From positions 62,001-126,000 of the forward strand of contig JAFWOE010000054.1 in NCBI GenBank assembly GCA_017509985.1: DNA of 64,000 nucleotides, written 5' to 3'. Shown one piece after another: positions 17,239 to 26,319 of this stretch; positions within the stretch are counted from its first letter, which is position 1; every line of letters starts with the position of its first letter. This DNA is from Lachnospiraceae bacterium (lineage in GTDB: Bacteria > Bacillota > Clostridia > Lachnospirales > Lachnospiraceae). The position numbers and the translations under genes are program-made. Below the pieces are notes generated by a model. That model was given only the letters and a program-made list of their open reading frames with translations, had not been told where the DNA came from and ran no database searches.

Positions 17239-18414
17239 TTACTTTGCTATGGAATTATAATAATCCTCATAAGACTCGGCATTCTCGTTGTACTGGGCAG
17301 CGAGTTCCTGCATCGTCTCATACCACTCTCTTGCCGGGCCTGCACTTTCACGAGCCTCGAGAGCTTTATCAACTGCGGGCTTCATCGCCTCCATCCATTT
17401 GTCGATCTCTTCATCGCTGAGGAAGTTCATGGTAGTGCCCGTTTCAACGAAGGAGTCAAGAGCCATGGTAGCTTCGTCTTCTTCACCCTGAATGAACGCC
17501 GGATTCCACTTTTCAAAGGTAGTGATAAAGGCATCCTGAACATCAGCAGGCAGATCGTTCCAAACATTCTTGTTCATAACAATAAGGAATGCTGAGCAGC
17601 CGAGCATCGGGGTGAGCGTTAAGTTATCACAGACCTCAACCAGTTTCCAGGTTGTCATAGCGCCAAGGCCGGCAAGAACACCGTCTGCAACGCCACGATA
17701 AAGAGCTTCGTAGGTTTCAGGCATGGCAACAGAAACAGGAGCAGCACCAAGTGCCGCAACACATTCACCGTTCAGACCAACGGCACGGATCTGCTTGCCT
17801 TTAAGTTCTTCCATATTTGTAATCGGCGTATTGCATGCGAGAGCGCCGGGGCCCATACAGTAAACACCAAGGACCTGAAGATTATCCAATTCTGCCGGCT
17901 GATACTTCTGGATGCAATCCCAGTAAACCTGAGAGAGAACGGTCGCATTCTTGTATACGCAGGGAAGATCAAAAATCTCAAGCATCGGGAAAATGCCGGG
18001 GCAAAGAGCCGGGGTGATAACGGTGATATCAACAACGCCGTTTACTACGCCTTCGTAAGCTTCACCGAGGGTTACAAGACTTTGTGCAGGATAGAACTCG
18101 ATCTCAACCTGACCATTGGTAGCTTCCGTCAAATCTTCAGCCCACTTTTCAAAGCGGAGATGAACGTTATGGGTCGTTGGCTTATCGTGAGCAAAAGAAA
18201 TAGTTATCTTCTCCAGAGGAGCTTCCGGCTTCTCTTCAGCCGGTGCTTCCGACTTCTCTGCTGCCGGTGCTTCCGACTTCTCTGCTGCCGGTGCTTCCGA
18301 CTTCTCTGCTGCCGGTGCTTCAGCCTTAGGCTCACTCGCAGAGCCGCATCCAGCGAAAAGTGTCATAGCAAGTGCGAAAACAAGAAGCACTGCCAAAATT
18401 TTCTTCGTTTTCAT
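17239..18414 (-). CDS. dctP: TRAP transporter substrate-binding lipoprotein (DctP type), system 1
   Basis: 391 residues from the ATG at 18414 (AAGGAG upstream). A signal peptide ends in the lipobox LFAGC, so the mature protein is anchored to the outer face of the membrane by a lipidated Cys. A repetitive linker of EAPAAEKS units, encoded by 24-bp tandem repeats, leads into the DctP domain, which starts around KITISFAHDKPTTHNVH. The Arg-containing GKQIRAVGLNGE segment matches the usual carboxylate-binding region. It is the first gene of an operon running dctP-dctQ-dctM-two amidohydrolases-dehydrogenase-M24. A LysR-type operator with a promoter lies about 100 bp upstream. Confidence 0.94.
   Translation of the reverse strand: MKTKKILAVLLVFALAMTLFAGCGSASEPKAEAPAAEKSEAPAAEKSEAPAAEKSEAPAEEKPEAPLEKITISFAHDKPTTHNVHLRFEKWAEDLTEATNGQVEIEFYPAQSLVTLGEAYEGVVNGVVDITVITPALCPGIFPMLEIFDLPCVYKNATVLSQVYWDCIQKYQPAELDNLQVLGVYCMGPGALACNTPITNMEELKGKQIRAVGLNGECVAALGAAPVSVAMPETYEALYRGVADGVLAGLGAMTTWKLVEVCDNLTLTPMLGCSAFLIVMNKNVWNDLPADVQDAFITTFEKWNPAFIQGEEDEATMALDSFVETGTTMNFLSDEEIDKWMEAMKPAVDKALEARESAGPAREWYETMQELAAQYNENAESYEDYYNSIAK
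18240..18321 (-). repeat. 24-bp tandem repeat in the dctP linker
   Basis: About 3.4 copies of a 24-bp unit encode SEAPAAEK repeats just after the lipobox. The copies are nearly identical in DNA, which suggests recent expansion by slippage. The linker probably spaces the binding domain from the membrane. Confidence 0.85.
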
Positions 18415-18497
18415 GTTTTTCTCCTTTCTTTCCAACTAGTATATAGGTTCGTTTAATAGCCGTATTAAATCTATTGGTTAACCGGTCTATAATCAAT

Positions 18498-18559
18498 ATA
18501 TTATATAAAGACTGTTCTGCTTTCAATTCAAATTCCATGTGAACATTCCAAAATGGAAT
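18498..18559 (-). promoter_or_regulatory. LysR-type operator 1 and promoter of the TRAP operon
   Basis: The palindrome ATTCC-AAAAT-GGAAT is at 18545-18559. Eleven bp away is TCAATTCAAAT (18523-18533), which overlaps a minus-strand -35 TTGAAA (18526-18521). Seventeen bp on is -10 TAATAT (18503-18498). A strong upstream palindrome and a second site at the -35 is the usual LysR activator layout. The same arrangement recurs at 25.1 and 40.7 kb. Confidence 0.78.
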
Positions 18560-18670
18560 ATTCCTACAGTTCGTTGAGAGAGGTAAATGTGAATACTCCT
18601 GATGCCGGCCAGCTGTATGCTAACCCGTATTATTCAATAAACGAACCAGAATGAATTTAAAGAATGTTCA

Positions 18671-18703
18671 AAAAGCTGCAGTCAAAGAGAGACCGCAGCT
18701 TTT
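18671..18703 (-). terminator. terminator after the lipoyl-E3 gene
   Basis: A 13-bp stem with one mismatch (18671-18683 with 18691-18703) is followed on the minus strand by a run of Ts (GCTTTTTGAAC). It lies 30 bp past the lpd stop and ends the dehydrogenase complex operon. The gap 18415-18732 thus holds this terminator and the dctP promoter. Confidence 0.82.
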
Positions 18704-18732
18704 AGACATTGCATATTGTATATCCGGCTTCG

Positions 18733-20463
18733 TTAAAGTGAATTGATGGCTTTGCCATTCCATGCAGACATAAAGGCTTCTGCCAGGGCTTCACTGACAG
18801 TGGGATGGGGATGTATGGCATGGATGACCTCCTCTGCCGTAGCCTCGGCGGCCATGGCAACGGAGATTTCGCCGATCATGTCTGTAACGTGCTTTCCATA
18901 AAGATGGACGCCAAGGATCTCGCCGGTCGCCGCCTCTGTAATGACCTTGAAGAATCCGTCAGTGTCGCCTTCCACAAGAGACTTTCCGTTTGCTGCCATA
19001 CTGAACCTGCCGATCTTTATACTGTCGCCATATTGTTCACAGGCCTGCGCTTCAGTAAGCCCGATACAGGCGATCTCCGGATCCAGATAGATGCAGGAAG
19101 GAATGCGGTCATAATTCATGGGCTCGCTGCGCCCGCAGATATCCGCAACCGCCACCATACCCTCGTGAGACGCAGTATGGGCAAGCATCGCTTTACCGTT
19201 CACATCGCCGATAGCGTAGATATTCGGAACGTTCGTGCGAAGGAACTGGTCTGTTTTAATGGCCCTGCGGTCAAATTCCAGTCCGATGCCCTCGGCATTG
19301 AGGCCCTCGGTGTTCGGTATGCGTCCCACTGCCATAAGCACTGCGTCAGCCCGGACCTCACATTCTTCGCCGTCCAGCTCATAGTATACAGTATCATCCC
19401 GGACCTTGCTGACCTTCGCGCCCAGATGAAATACAACCCCGTCTTTGGTCATACGCTTCTGTGCAAATCCGGATACTTCAGTGTCTACCATAGGAAGGAT
19501 GTGATCCATCAGTTCAAGTACTGTGACCTTGCATCCAAGTTTATTGAGAAGATAAGCAAACTCCACGCCGATAACACCGCCGCCGATGACGGCCACAGAA
19601 GCAGGAACATGATCAAGTTCCAGGGCCTCCGTACTGGTGAGCAGATGATTTTCACCTTCCTGCGCTATGAACGGGGGAATAAACACACTGGAACCGGTGG
19701 CAATTATGATGTATTCAGCCGTAATCTTTTTCTCACCCACAGTAAGAGTATGGGTATCAGCAAAGCAGGCTTTCCCCTCAATAATATCTACTTTGTTTCC
19801 ACGAAGAAGGCCTTTTACTCCGGTGACCAGAGTCTTTACCACCTTATTTTTGCGAGCCTGAAGCTTTTTCATATCCACCGTTATTTTTGAGGCATCAACA
19901 CCCTCTACGGCGAAAGCATCCGCTTCCCGGACCTCATCAAATATGTTAGCTGTTTTAATCAGGGTTTTGGTAGGGATGCAGCCGACATTAAGGCAGGTGC
20001 CGCCGAAACAAGCCTCCTCGATGATACAGGTCTTCCTGCCCATCTGCGCCGCCTTAATGGCGGTCTCGTATCCGCCTGGACCGGCACCTATTACAGCAAT
20101 CTCATAATCATACTCCGCTGACGGCTCCCCGGAAACGAGGGACGGTGCTTCGGATGCAGCTTCCTTTGCGGAAGCCGCCGCCCCTGAAGATACATTGCCC
20201 GCAAGAGCTGCACCAGGATCCTCCCCTTCAGCGCCAATAACGGCGATGGGGGTGAAAACGTCGGCAAAATCGCCTTCTTCCAGCATTAGTTTGAGAACAA
20301 CACCGTCAGATGTCGCCTCGACAGGCATGGTAGTCTTGTCGGTATTGATCTCAAAGAGAACCTCACCTTTCCGTACAGTCTCACCGACTTTTTTATGCCA
20401 TTTTACCAGCTGGCCTTCATCCATATTAAAGCCTAATTTAGGCATGATGATCACTTCTGCCAT
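18733..20463 (-). CDS. lpdA: dihydrolipoyl dehydrogenase (E3) with N-terminal lipoyl domain
   Basis: 576 residues. Residues 1-80 are a lipoyl domain with the acceptor Lys43 in INTDKTTMP. A flexible Ala/Ser linker (about 90-115) leads to the FAD/NAD disulfide oxidoreductase part, with the redox pair in GGTCLNVGCIPTK, an NAD Rossmann GGGVIGVEF and the C-terminal HPHPTVSEAL with the catalytic His. It reoxidises the dihydrolipoyl arms of the complex using NAD+. The lipoyl domain is nearly the same as that of the adjacent E2, which points to duplication. Last gene of the four-gene complex operon. Confidence 0.95.
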   Translation of the reverse strand: MAEVIIMPKLGFNMDEGQLVKWHKKVGETVRKGEVLFEINTDKTTMPVEATSDGVVLKLMLEEGDFADVFTPIAVIGAEGEDPGAALAGNVSSGAAASAKEAASEAPSLVSGEPSAEYDYEIAVIGAGPGGYETAIKAAQMGRKTCIIEEACFGGTCLNVGCIPTKTLIKTANIFDEVREADAFAVEGVDASKITVDMKKLQARKNKVVKTLVTGVKGLLRGNKVDIIEGKACFADTHTLTVGEKKITAEYIIIATGSSVFIPPFIAQEGENHLLTSTEALELDHVPASVAVIGGGVIGVEFAYLLNKLGCKVTVLELMDHILPMVDTEVSGFAQKRMTKDGVVFHLGAKVSKVRDDTVYYELDGEECEVRADAVLMAVGRIPNTEGLNAEGIGLEFDRRAIKTDQFLRTNVPNIYAIGDVNGKAMLAHTASHEGMVAVADICGRSEPMNYDRIPSCIYLDPEIACIGLTEAQACEQYGDSIKIGRFSMAANGKSLVEGDTDGFFKVITEAATGEILGVHLYGKHVTDMIGEISVAMAAEATAEEVIHAIHPHPTVSEALAEAFMSAWNGKAINSL

Positions 20464-20481
20464 GGAGTCTCTCCTTTTTGC

Positions 20482-21882
20482 TTACAGCAGTATTCTAACA
20501 GGGTTTTCAAGCAGTTCTTTCATATATTCAACGAACTGAGAAGCGAGGAGGCCATCGATAACTCGATGATCCACTGAAAGCTGGATGTTCATCATCGGAC
20601 GGATCGCTATCGTGTCTTCGCCATTTTCATCCGTAATGACTACAGGAGTCTTACGGACAGAACTTACAGAGAGAATCGCAGCCTCCGGAGCATTGATAAT
20701 CGCAGTAAAGTTGCCAATACCGAACATTCCGAGATTGGAGATGGTAAAGGTTCCTTCGCTATATTCTATTGGCTGCAGTCTGCCTTCTTTTCCCCGGGCG
20801 ATGAGATCCCTGCTCTCCTTTGCGATCTCCACAAGGCGCTTGTCCTGAACATTTTTAATTACGGGAACTACGAGTCCGTTGCTGCCGGCTACTGCAGTGC
20901 CGATGTTTATCGATTTATAGGTGATAATCCTGTCGTCCTGTATGCTTACATTTACGCCGGGGAACTTAAGGAGCGCCTTGCAAGCGGCCATTGTAAGCAG
21001 GTCGGAAACGGCAATTTTGACTTCACCTGACTCGTTGAGCTTTTTACGCAGTGCGGTAAGTTCAGTCGTATCCACTGAGTCGGTAAAATAAAGATGCGGT
21101 GCTGTAAACTTTGAACTTGCCAGCTTTTCTCCGATGATCCTGCGGATTCCCTTATATGGAGTGATCTCTGCGATCTGAAGATTCTGGTTTTCGTTTTCTG
21201 CACCCGGTGTCGACGCTGTCCCCGCTGCACCCTCAACATCTGCCTTCATGATCTTTCCGCCGAAACCTGTTCCGGAAACATCCGACAGATCAACTCCCTT
21301 TATGGCGGCAACCTTTTTAGCAAGGGGAGAAGCTTTGACGCCGGAAGCAGCAGCCGGCATTGACTCGCCAAGCTTACGGACAACTGAGGAGTTCAGAATG
21401 TCTCTGGAGCAGATGCCTCCCTGATAGCCTGTACCGACAATTCCAACCACGGACGCAGGATCAATGCCCTCATCCTTAATTAATTTCCTTGCTCTCGGAG
21501 TTAACCTGAGGTTTTTGAAATCTGCGGTTGCTGCGCTGATGTCAGCTGGCTCAACAGCAGATGTTTTCTCTGCAGGAGCAGCCTCTGCAGCGGAAGCAGC
21601 TTCTCCATTTTGAAAAGCGGAGAGCGCCGCTTCGGGATCTTCACCCGCAGAACCTATGACCGCAATGGGGGTGAAGACATCGGCAAAATCACCTTCTTCC
21701 AGCATAAGCTTGAGAACGATGCCGTCAGACGTTGCCTCGACAGGCATGGTGGTTTTATCTGTATTGATTTCAAACAGGACTTCACCTTTTTTTACAGAAT
21801 CCCCAACCTGCTTGTTCCATCGGACAAGCTGGCCTTCGTCCATGTTAAAGCCGAGTTTGGGCATAATGATTACTTCTGCCAT
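20482..21882 (-). CDS. acoC: dihydrolipoamide acyltransferase (E2) of the 2-oxoacid/acetoin dehydrogenase complex
   Basis: 466 residues. Lipoyl domain at 1-80 (Lys43), a peripheral subunit-binding domain at about 125-165 (LTPRARKLIKDEGID), apparently a second such segment at about 185-220 (ASPLAKKVAAIKGVD), and a catalytic acyltransferase domain ending in SVDHRVIDGLLASQF, whose His and Asp form the active site. It transfers the acyl group from lipoyl to CoA. The gene sits between E1 beta and E3 with very short gaps. Whether the complex cleaves acetoin, pyruvate or another oxo compound cannot be decided from this subunit, so the symbol follows the acetoin dehydrogenase layout. Confidence 0.88.
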   Translation of the reverse strand: MAEVIIMPKLGFNMDEGQLVRWNKQVGDSVKKGEVLFEINTDKTTMPVEATSDGIVLKLMLEEGDFADVFTPIAVIGSAGEDPEAALSAFQNGEAASAAEAAPAEKTSAVEPADISAATADFKNLRLTPRARKLIKDEGIDPASVVGIVGTGYQGGICSRDILNSSVVRKLGESMPAAASGVKASPLAKKVAAIKGVDLSDVSGTGFGGKIMKADVEGAAGTASTPGAENENQNLQIAEITPYKGIRRIIGEKLASSKFTAPHLYFTDSVDTTELTALRKKLNESGEVKIAVSDLLTMAACKALLKFPGVNVSIQDDRIITYKSINIGTAVAGSNGLVVPVIKNVQDKRLVEIAKESRDLIARGKEGRLQPIEYSEGTFTISNLGMFGIGNFTAIINAPEAAILSVSSVRKTPVVITDENGEDTIAIRPMMNIQLSVDHRVIDGLLASQFVEYMKELLENPVRILL

Positions 21883-21894
21883 TACGATTCCTCC

Positions 21895-22875
21895 TTAGAC
21901 CATTGCTTTGATCTTGTCAGCGATCTTTTTGTCATCGGGAATAAGCGGAAATTCCAGCGCCGGGCTGAATGGAAGGGGAACATCTGCTGTTCCCATACGC
22001 TCGATCGGTGCATCCAGATAATAGAATACGTCCGGCATAACGCGTGCGGCGATTTCGCCGGTGACGCCGTAGCTGATATGCCCTTCATCGACAATGAGCA
22101 GCTTCCCGGTCTTTTTAACGGAGTTGATGATCGTCTCAGTATCCAGCGGAACCAATGTACGCAGATCAATCACTTCTGCTTTTATTCCTTCTTTCCGGAG
22201 ATTTTCTGCGGCTTTTTCTGCATAGATCGTCATACGTGAGTTTGTCACTACGGTGATGTCGGTACCTTCTGTGACGATACGGGCCTTGCCGAACGGAATA
22301 CAGATATCCTCGCCCAGATCCGGTACATCATTAAACTTTGTAGTATAAAGCATCTTATGCTCAAAAAACATTACCGGGTTATTGTCGCGGATTGCGGTCT
22401 TCAGAAGGCCTTTGCATTCTCCCGCCGTCGAAGGAACAACAACTTTGACGCCGGGGATATGACATGCCCATGCGTGAATGGACTGGGAATGCTGTGCAGC
22501 GGAAGAACGGCCGCCGCCTAAAGGCATACGTACCACCATGGGGACATTGCACTGGCCGCCCGACATATAGGTGATCTTCGCCATCTGGTTGAACAGGCCG
22601 TCTGCCGCCACCATAAGAAAGTCTGCAAACATAAGCTCGACTACCGGACGCATCCCGGTAAGAGCAGCGCCGACGCCCATACCGACGATACCGGCCTCGG
22701 AAATCGGTGAATCTTTGCATCTCAGATCACCGTATTTATCTTTCAGGCCGACAGTACATTTGAAGTTGCCGCCGATAACACCGATATCCTCACCCATTAA
22801 ATAAACGGAGCTGTCGCGTGCCATTTCTTCATCCAATGCTTCCAGAATAGCATCTCTTACCATAAGTTCTCTCAT
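21895..22875 (-). CDS. acoB: thiamine-dependent dehydrogenase E1 beta subunit
   Basis: 326 residues, transketolase-like pyrimidine-binding domain plus C-terminal domain. The start MRELMVRDAILEALDEEMARD and the motif GEDIGV (the Glu activates TPP) are typical, as are the PISEAGIVGMGVGAA and HSQSIHAWACHIPG segments. Together with the E1 alpha gene upstream it makes the alpha2beta2 E1 that decarboxylates or cleaves the substrate and loads the lipoyl arm. Family is certain; substrate (acetoin, pyruvate or other 2-oxo compound) is open. Confidence 0.9.
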   Translation of the reverse strand: MRELMVRDAILEALDEEMARDSSVYLMGEDIGVIGGNFKCTVGLKDKYGDLRCKDSPISEAGIVGMGVGAALTGMRPVVELMFADFLMVAADGLFNQMAKITYMSGGQCNVPMVVRMPLGGGRSSAAQHSQSIHAWACHIPGVKVVVPSTAGECKGLLKTAIRDNNPVMFFEHKMLYTTKFNDVPDLGEDICIPFGKARIVTEGTDITVVTNSRMTIYAEKAAENLRKEGIKAEVIDLRTLVPLDTETIINSVKKTGKLLIVDEGHISYGVTGEIAARVMPDVFYYLDAPIERMGTADVPLPFSPALEFPLIPDDKKIADKIKAMV

Positions 22876-22910
22876 CTTATTGAACCATCCTTTCTAAAGT
22901 CGTGTCACGC

Positions 22911-23906
22911 TCAGTCTACGAATACATCGGCATAGGCTTCAGCGGCATCGGGATATTCGCTTTCTTCCGCAAACTTGCAGGCAGCAGCGATCTCAGCGTC
23001 AACGGAGGCCTTGATCTCAGCGATCTCTTTTGCCGTAAGAAGTTTCTTCTGCTCAAGAACAACAAGCGGTTCGCGCGCCTTCCACTCTGCCAGTTCTTCA
23101 GGGTCGCGGTAAACGGCAGGGTCGCCGACATGATGGCCCTGCCAGCGGTAAGTCTTGCACTCTACCAGAGTCGGTCCTTTTCCGGCACGGGCATCGTCAA
23201 CAGCCTTCTGAACGACATCGCGAACTGCAAAAACATCATTGCCGTCAACGGCAACGCCGGGCATTCCGTATGCCGCTGCACGTTTATAGAGATCATGTTC
23301 GCGAGTGACTCTGCGGATATCTACCGAAATGCCATACAGATTGTTCTCGATAACATATACACACGGAAGATCCCATGCAGCCGCCATATTCAGGCTTTCG
23401 TGGAAAGTACCTTCATTTGCGGCAGAATCACCGAAAAAGCTCAGCGCGACCTGATCGGTACCGCGCAGCTTTGCAGAATATGCTGCTCCCGTCGCGATAG
23501 CGATGCCTCCTCCGACAATACCGTTAGCGCCCAGGAAGCCCTTCGACATATCCATAATGTGCATGGAGCCTCCCTTTCCTTTGGAATAACCGGTTTTCTT
23601 TCCGAGGATCTCCGCCATCATGCGGTTAAGATCTGCGCCCCGTGCGACCATGTGGCCATGCCCGCGGTGAGTAGAACCGACATAGTCATCATCGCGCATA
23701 CAGGCGATAGCGCCTGTCGCAACGGCTTCTTCGCCCAAATACAGGTGAGCAAGACCGGGCATAAGACCGCGCTTGTAGAATTCAAAGACTTCTTCTTCGA
23801 AGCGGCGGATTCGATACATCGTTGTGTAAAATTGTTTAGCCTGTTCTTTTAACCCATCTTTACCTTCAGCAGGTACTTTAGTGGCAGTTGCTTTCTTGGT
23901 GCTCAT
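22911..23906 (-). CDS. acoA: thiamine-dependent dehydrogenase E1 alpha subunit
   Basis: 331 residues. The TPP-binding motif runs from GDSAANEGTFHESL to IENN, and the N-terminal RRFEEEVFEFYKRGLMPG-like region and HLYLGEEAV are those of acetoin and pyruvate E1 alpha proteins. The phosphorylation-loop region around RGHGHMVARG is present. First gene of E1a-E1b-E2-E3. A LysR operator palindrome lies in the shared upstream region with the divergent lysR gene. RBS GGGGGT precedes the ATG. Acetoin dehydrogenase is the favoured reading, with a pyruvate or other 2-oxoacid complex as the alternative. Confidence 0.88.
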   Translation of the reverse strand: MSTKKATATKVPAEGKDGLKEQAKQFYTTMYRIRRFEEEVFEFYKRGLMPGLAHLYLGEEAVATGAIACMRDDDYVGSTHRGHGHMVARGADLNRMMAEILGKKTGYSKGKGGSMHIMDMSKGFLGANGIVGGGIAIATGAAYSAKLRGTDQVALSFFGDSAANEGTFHESLNMAAAWDLPCVYVIENNLYGISVDIRRVTREHDLYKRAAAYGMPGVAVDGNDVFAVRDVVQKAVDDARAGKGPTLVECKTYRWQGHHVGDPAVYRDPEELAEWKAREPLVVLEQKKLLTAKEIAEIKASVDAEIAAACKFAEESEYPDAAEAYADVFVD

Positions 23907-24159
23907 TTGCTTACCCCCGTATAGTATTAATGTAGTAGTCTTTTACGTTCCTCTCCAAGAACGGCGGCAGGTCTGCCGCAACATCATGAACGCCTGTGAT
24001 TAAAAAACACTCAAATAATAATAAAAAACATCTTGACGTTTTAAGATTCTTATAATATGTTGCACATAAGAATATTCCCGTTTGGAATAAGCCCTTTGCT
24101 TTGTCATTTTTTGATCAGCAATCTCGGTTCTGCTTTAATTAGTTGGAAAGGATCATGTC
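23907..24159. promoter_or_regulatory. divergent regulatory region aco/lysR with operator 2
   Basis: 253 bp between divergent starts. The palindrome ATTCC-CGTTT-GGAAT is at 24074-24088, the same motif as sites 1, 3 and 4 but without the TCAATTCAAAT element. A short GC palindrome GCGGCAG/CTGCCGC (23964-23979) lies in the E1 alpha leader. A clear promoter could not be fixed for either direction. Confidence 0.68.
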
Positions 24160-25083
24160 ATGACAATAGTGCAAATAAAATGCCTTTGGGAAGTAACTTC
24201 CCGGGGTAATTTTTCGGAGGCTGCAGAAAATCTGTATCTGACACAGTCTTCCGTTTCAAAAAACATTATGGCGCTTGAGCGCGAACTCGGAATATCGCTT
24301 CTGGACCGCACTTCACGTCCGTATAAGCTTTCCCCGGCAGGCAGCAGATTAATGCCGTATTTTCGCGAAATACTCCTTGCGTACGAAAGGATGGAGCTTA
24401 CGCTCCATGAAATCAAGAGCCACGGCCGGACATCAAAGAACAACTGTTTCCGTCTTATGGGGATGCCTGCGCTGACATCCTTCGGAATCACATCACTGGC
24501 GTATGCTTTTGAAAAAGCACATCCTGAATACAAGGTGCTGATATCCGAAGACGATGAGGACCGTGTCATTCTTGCGCTGCAAATGGGCAATTGCGATGTT
24601 GCTTTCTGTACAAATCTGCGCCTTAACCTGCCGGAATATAATTCCCTAAAATTTCTTACGGATACAATTACTGTTTACTACTCAGACCAGAACATTCATG
24701 CCAAAACGGATTCGCCGACCCTTCGGGACTTTGCTGATCAGACCTGGGTCTTCCCTCCGCCGCAGTCTGTCCATTATCCTGTCTGTCTGGATCTGTGCCA
24801 AAAGGCAGGATTTAATCCGGATATCGTACTGGCGACAAGCCGTCCGTCCACCGGAATGGAATACTTAAATAATCACAGCACCAATTGTGTATATATAGAG
24901 CTGGCCAGTATCCTGCACAGATATACCGGGGACGAAGGTCATTTCCTTACTCAATTATCAAATACTGCAAACGTCGAATTCTATATCGTGACCAGACGCA
25001 ACGTTGCGCTGCCGCAGGCAGCAAAAGCTTTTCTGGATTATGTAGCCAGGAATTCCTGCTTTTCCAGAGACACATTGAAATAG
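24160..25083 (+). CDS. LysR-family transcriptional regulator
   Basis: 307 residues. N-terminal winged HTH (about 1-60): IKCLWEVTSRGNFSEAAENL, then TQSSVSKNIMALERELG. The LysR effector domain follows (about 90-300). AAGGA precedes the ATG. It is divergent from the dehydrogenase complex operon, with an ATTCC-N5-GGAAT palindrome between them, the usual position for a LysR operator and for autoregulation. The same palindrome stands upstream of the TRAP operon, the lplA region and the 4-hydroxybutyrate/transhydroxylase run. This protein is therefore the best candidate for the pathway regulator of the whole central block. Effector unknown. Confidence 0.92.
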   Translation: MTIVQIKCLWEVTSRGNFSEAAENLYLTQSSVSKNIMALERELGISLLDRTSRPYKLSPAGSRLMPYFREILLAYERMELTLHEIKSHGRTSKNNCFRLMGMPALTSFGITSLAYAFEKAHPEYKVLISEDDEDRVILALQMGNCDVAFCTNLRLNLPEYNSLKFLTDTITVYYSDQNIHAKTDSPTLRDFADQTWVFPPPQSVHYPVCLDLCQKAGFNPDIVLATSRPSTGMEYLNNHSTNCVYIELASILHRYTGDEGHFLTQLSNTANVEFYIVTRRNVALPQAAKAFLDYVARNSCFSRDTLK

Positions 25084-25101
25084 AGTATCCCTTTGTATAA
25101 T

Positions 25102-25163
25102 ATCGTAAAAACATTCGGAATTTATGTCAATTCAAATACGCAAAAACTATTCCGAATCGGAAT
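25102..25163 (-). promoter_or_regulatory. LysR-type operator 3, oriented toward lysR
   Basis: TCAATTCAAAT (25127-25137), 11 bp, then ATTCC-GAATC-GGAAT (25149-25163), a perfect palindrome. As at sites 1 and 4 the element overlaps a minus-strand -35 (TTGACA, 25130-25125), with a weak -10 TACGAT 17 bp on (25107-25102). That promoter would read into lysR in antisense, while lplA lies the other way. It may serve lplA, an antisense RNA, or both. Confidence 0.66.
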
Positions 25164-25298
25164 AATGATTGCCGTTTTTCCTTAAATCCGTGGAATGTCA
25201 AGCCGTTCCTCTGACCGTTTCAGGAAACAAGCCGATCCATCATTTTCAAACACTAAACGCCTGTGTCGTACGGCAACATAAAGGAAGTGCTGAATGCT

Positions 25299-26288
25299 AT
25301 GATTTATCTGGAAAGCCAGTCATATGATCCATACTATAATCTGGCATTAGAACAATATGTATTTGACCGAATGCCCCGGGAAAACAGTTATTTAATTCTC
25401 TGGCAGAATGATAATTCAATTATCGTTGGGAAACATCAGAATACTGTGGAGGAAATTAACGTTGCCTTTGCACGGGAGCATGGCATCCGCATCGCAAGAC
25501 GTCTGTCCGGAGGCGGGGCGGTATACCATGATCTCGGCAATCTGAATTACACGATTATTACAGACGCCTCCGATATGGAAAGAATAAATCTTCAGGCATT
25601 CTGCATCCCTCTTGTCAAAGTTCTTCGGCAGATCGGACTGAATGCAGAGATCACCGGACGAAACGACGTTACGATCGAGGGGGTAAAATGCTCCGGGAGT
25701 TCACAGTATATAAAGCAGGGACGCGTTATGCATCATGGATGTATCCTGTTTGACACAGATCTGTCCATGGTCGCAGGCGCACTGAATGTGCCAAAGGATA
25801 AAATTGAATCAAAGGGACTCAAATCCGTCCGCAGCAGAGTCACCAATATCCGTCCTCTATTAACCGGAAAGATGGATATTGCCCAGTTCAGGGAACTGCT
25901 GAAACAACATATGTTTAATGATGAGCTTGAGCCATATGAACTGAGCAGCGCTGACGAGATCGAAATAAACCGGCTGCGCGATGAGCAGTACAGTACATGG
26001 GACTGGAACTTCGGATTTTCCCCACAATATAAAATACGAAAAAGCAGAAGAGTTGAAAACTGCGGCCGTATCGAAATCTCCATGAATGTGGCCAGAGGCG
26101 GTGTAATAACTGCATTCTCCTGCCACGGGGATTTTTTCGGCAATGGAGATATCGAAGATATTGCCCGTGCATTGATCGGTGAAAAGCTGGAAGAAACAAC
26201 GCTGGCGGACGCTTTGGACCGTCTGTCGATAGATCATTATATTAACGGGCTGAGTAAAGGCGAGTTTATACGAATACTGATGCAGTAA
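25299..26288 (+). CDS. lplA: lipoate-protein ligase A
   Basis: 329 residues from the ATG at 25299 (MIYLESQSYDPYYNLALEQ), with AAGGAAG about 10 nt upstream; a GTG at 25263 is the longer alternative. The signature RRLSGGGAVYHDLGNLNYT is complete, a catalytic Lys lies in VEGVKCSGSSQY, and the C-terminal domain is present. It activates lipoate with ATP and attaches it to lipoyl domains. The obvious targets are Lys43 of the E2 and E3 encoded a few kb away, so a dedicated lipoylating enzyme travels with its complex. Confidence 0.95.
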   Translation: MIYLESQSYDPYYNLALEQYVFDRMPRENSYLILWQNDNSIIVGKHQNTVEEINVAFAREHGIRIARRLSGGGAVYHDLGNLNYTIITDASDMERINLQAFCIPLVKVLRQIGLNAEITGRNDVTIEGVKCSGSSQYIKQGRVMHHGCILFDTDLSMVAGALNVPKDKIESKGLKSVRSRVTNIRPLLTGKMDIAQFRELLKQHMFNDELEPYELSSADEIEINRLRDEQYSTWDWNFGFSPQYKIRKSRRVENCGRIEISMNVARGGVITAFSCHGDFFGNGDIEDIARALIGEKLEETTLADALDRLSIDHYINGLSKGEFIRILMQ

Positions 26289-26319
26289 TAATTCTTCCGG
26301 TATCGAAATCTTAGTTAAT

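Noticed and set aside
18240-18321. CRISPR-like array
   Set aside because: The repeats are contiguous 24-bp units in a coding frame with no spacers; they encode a lipoprotein linker.
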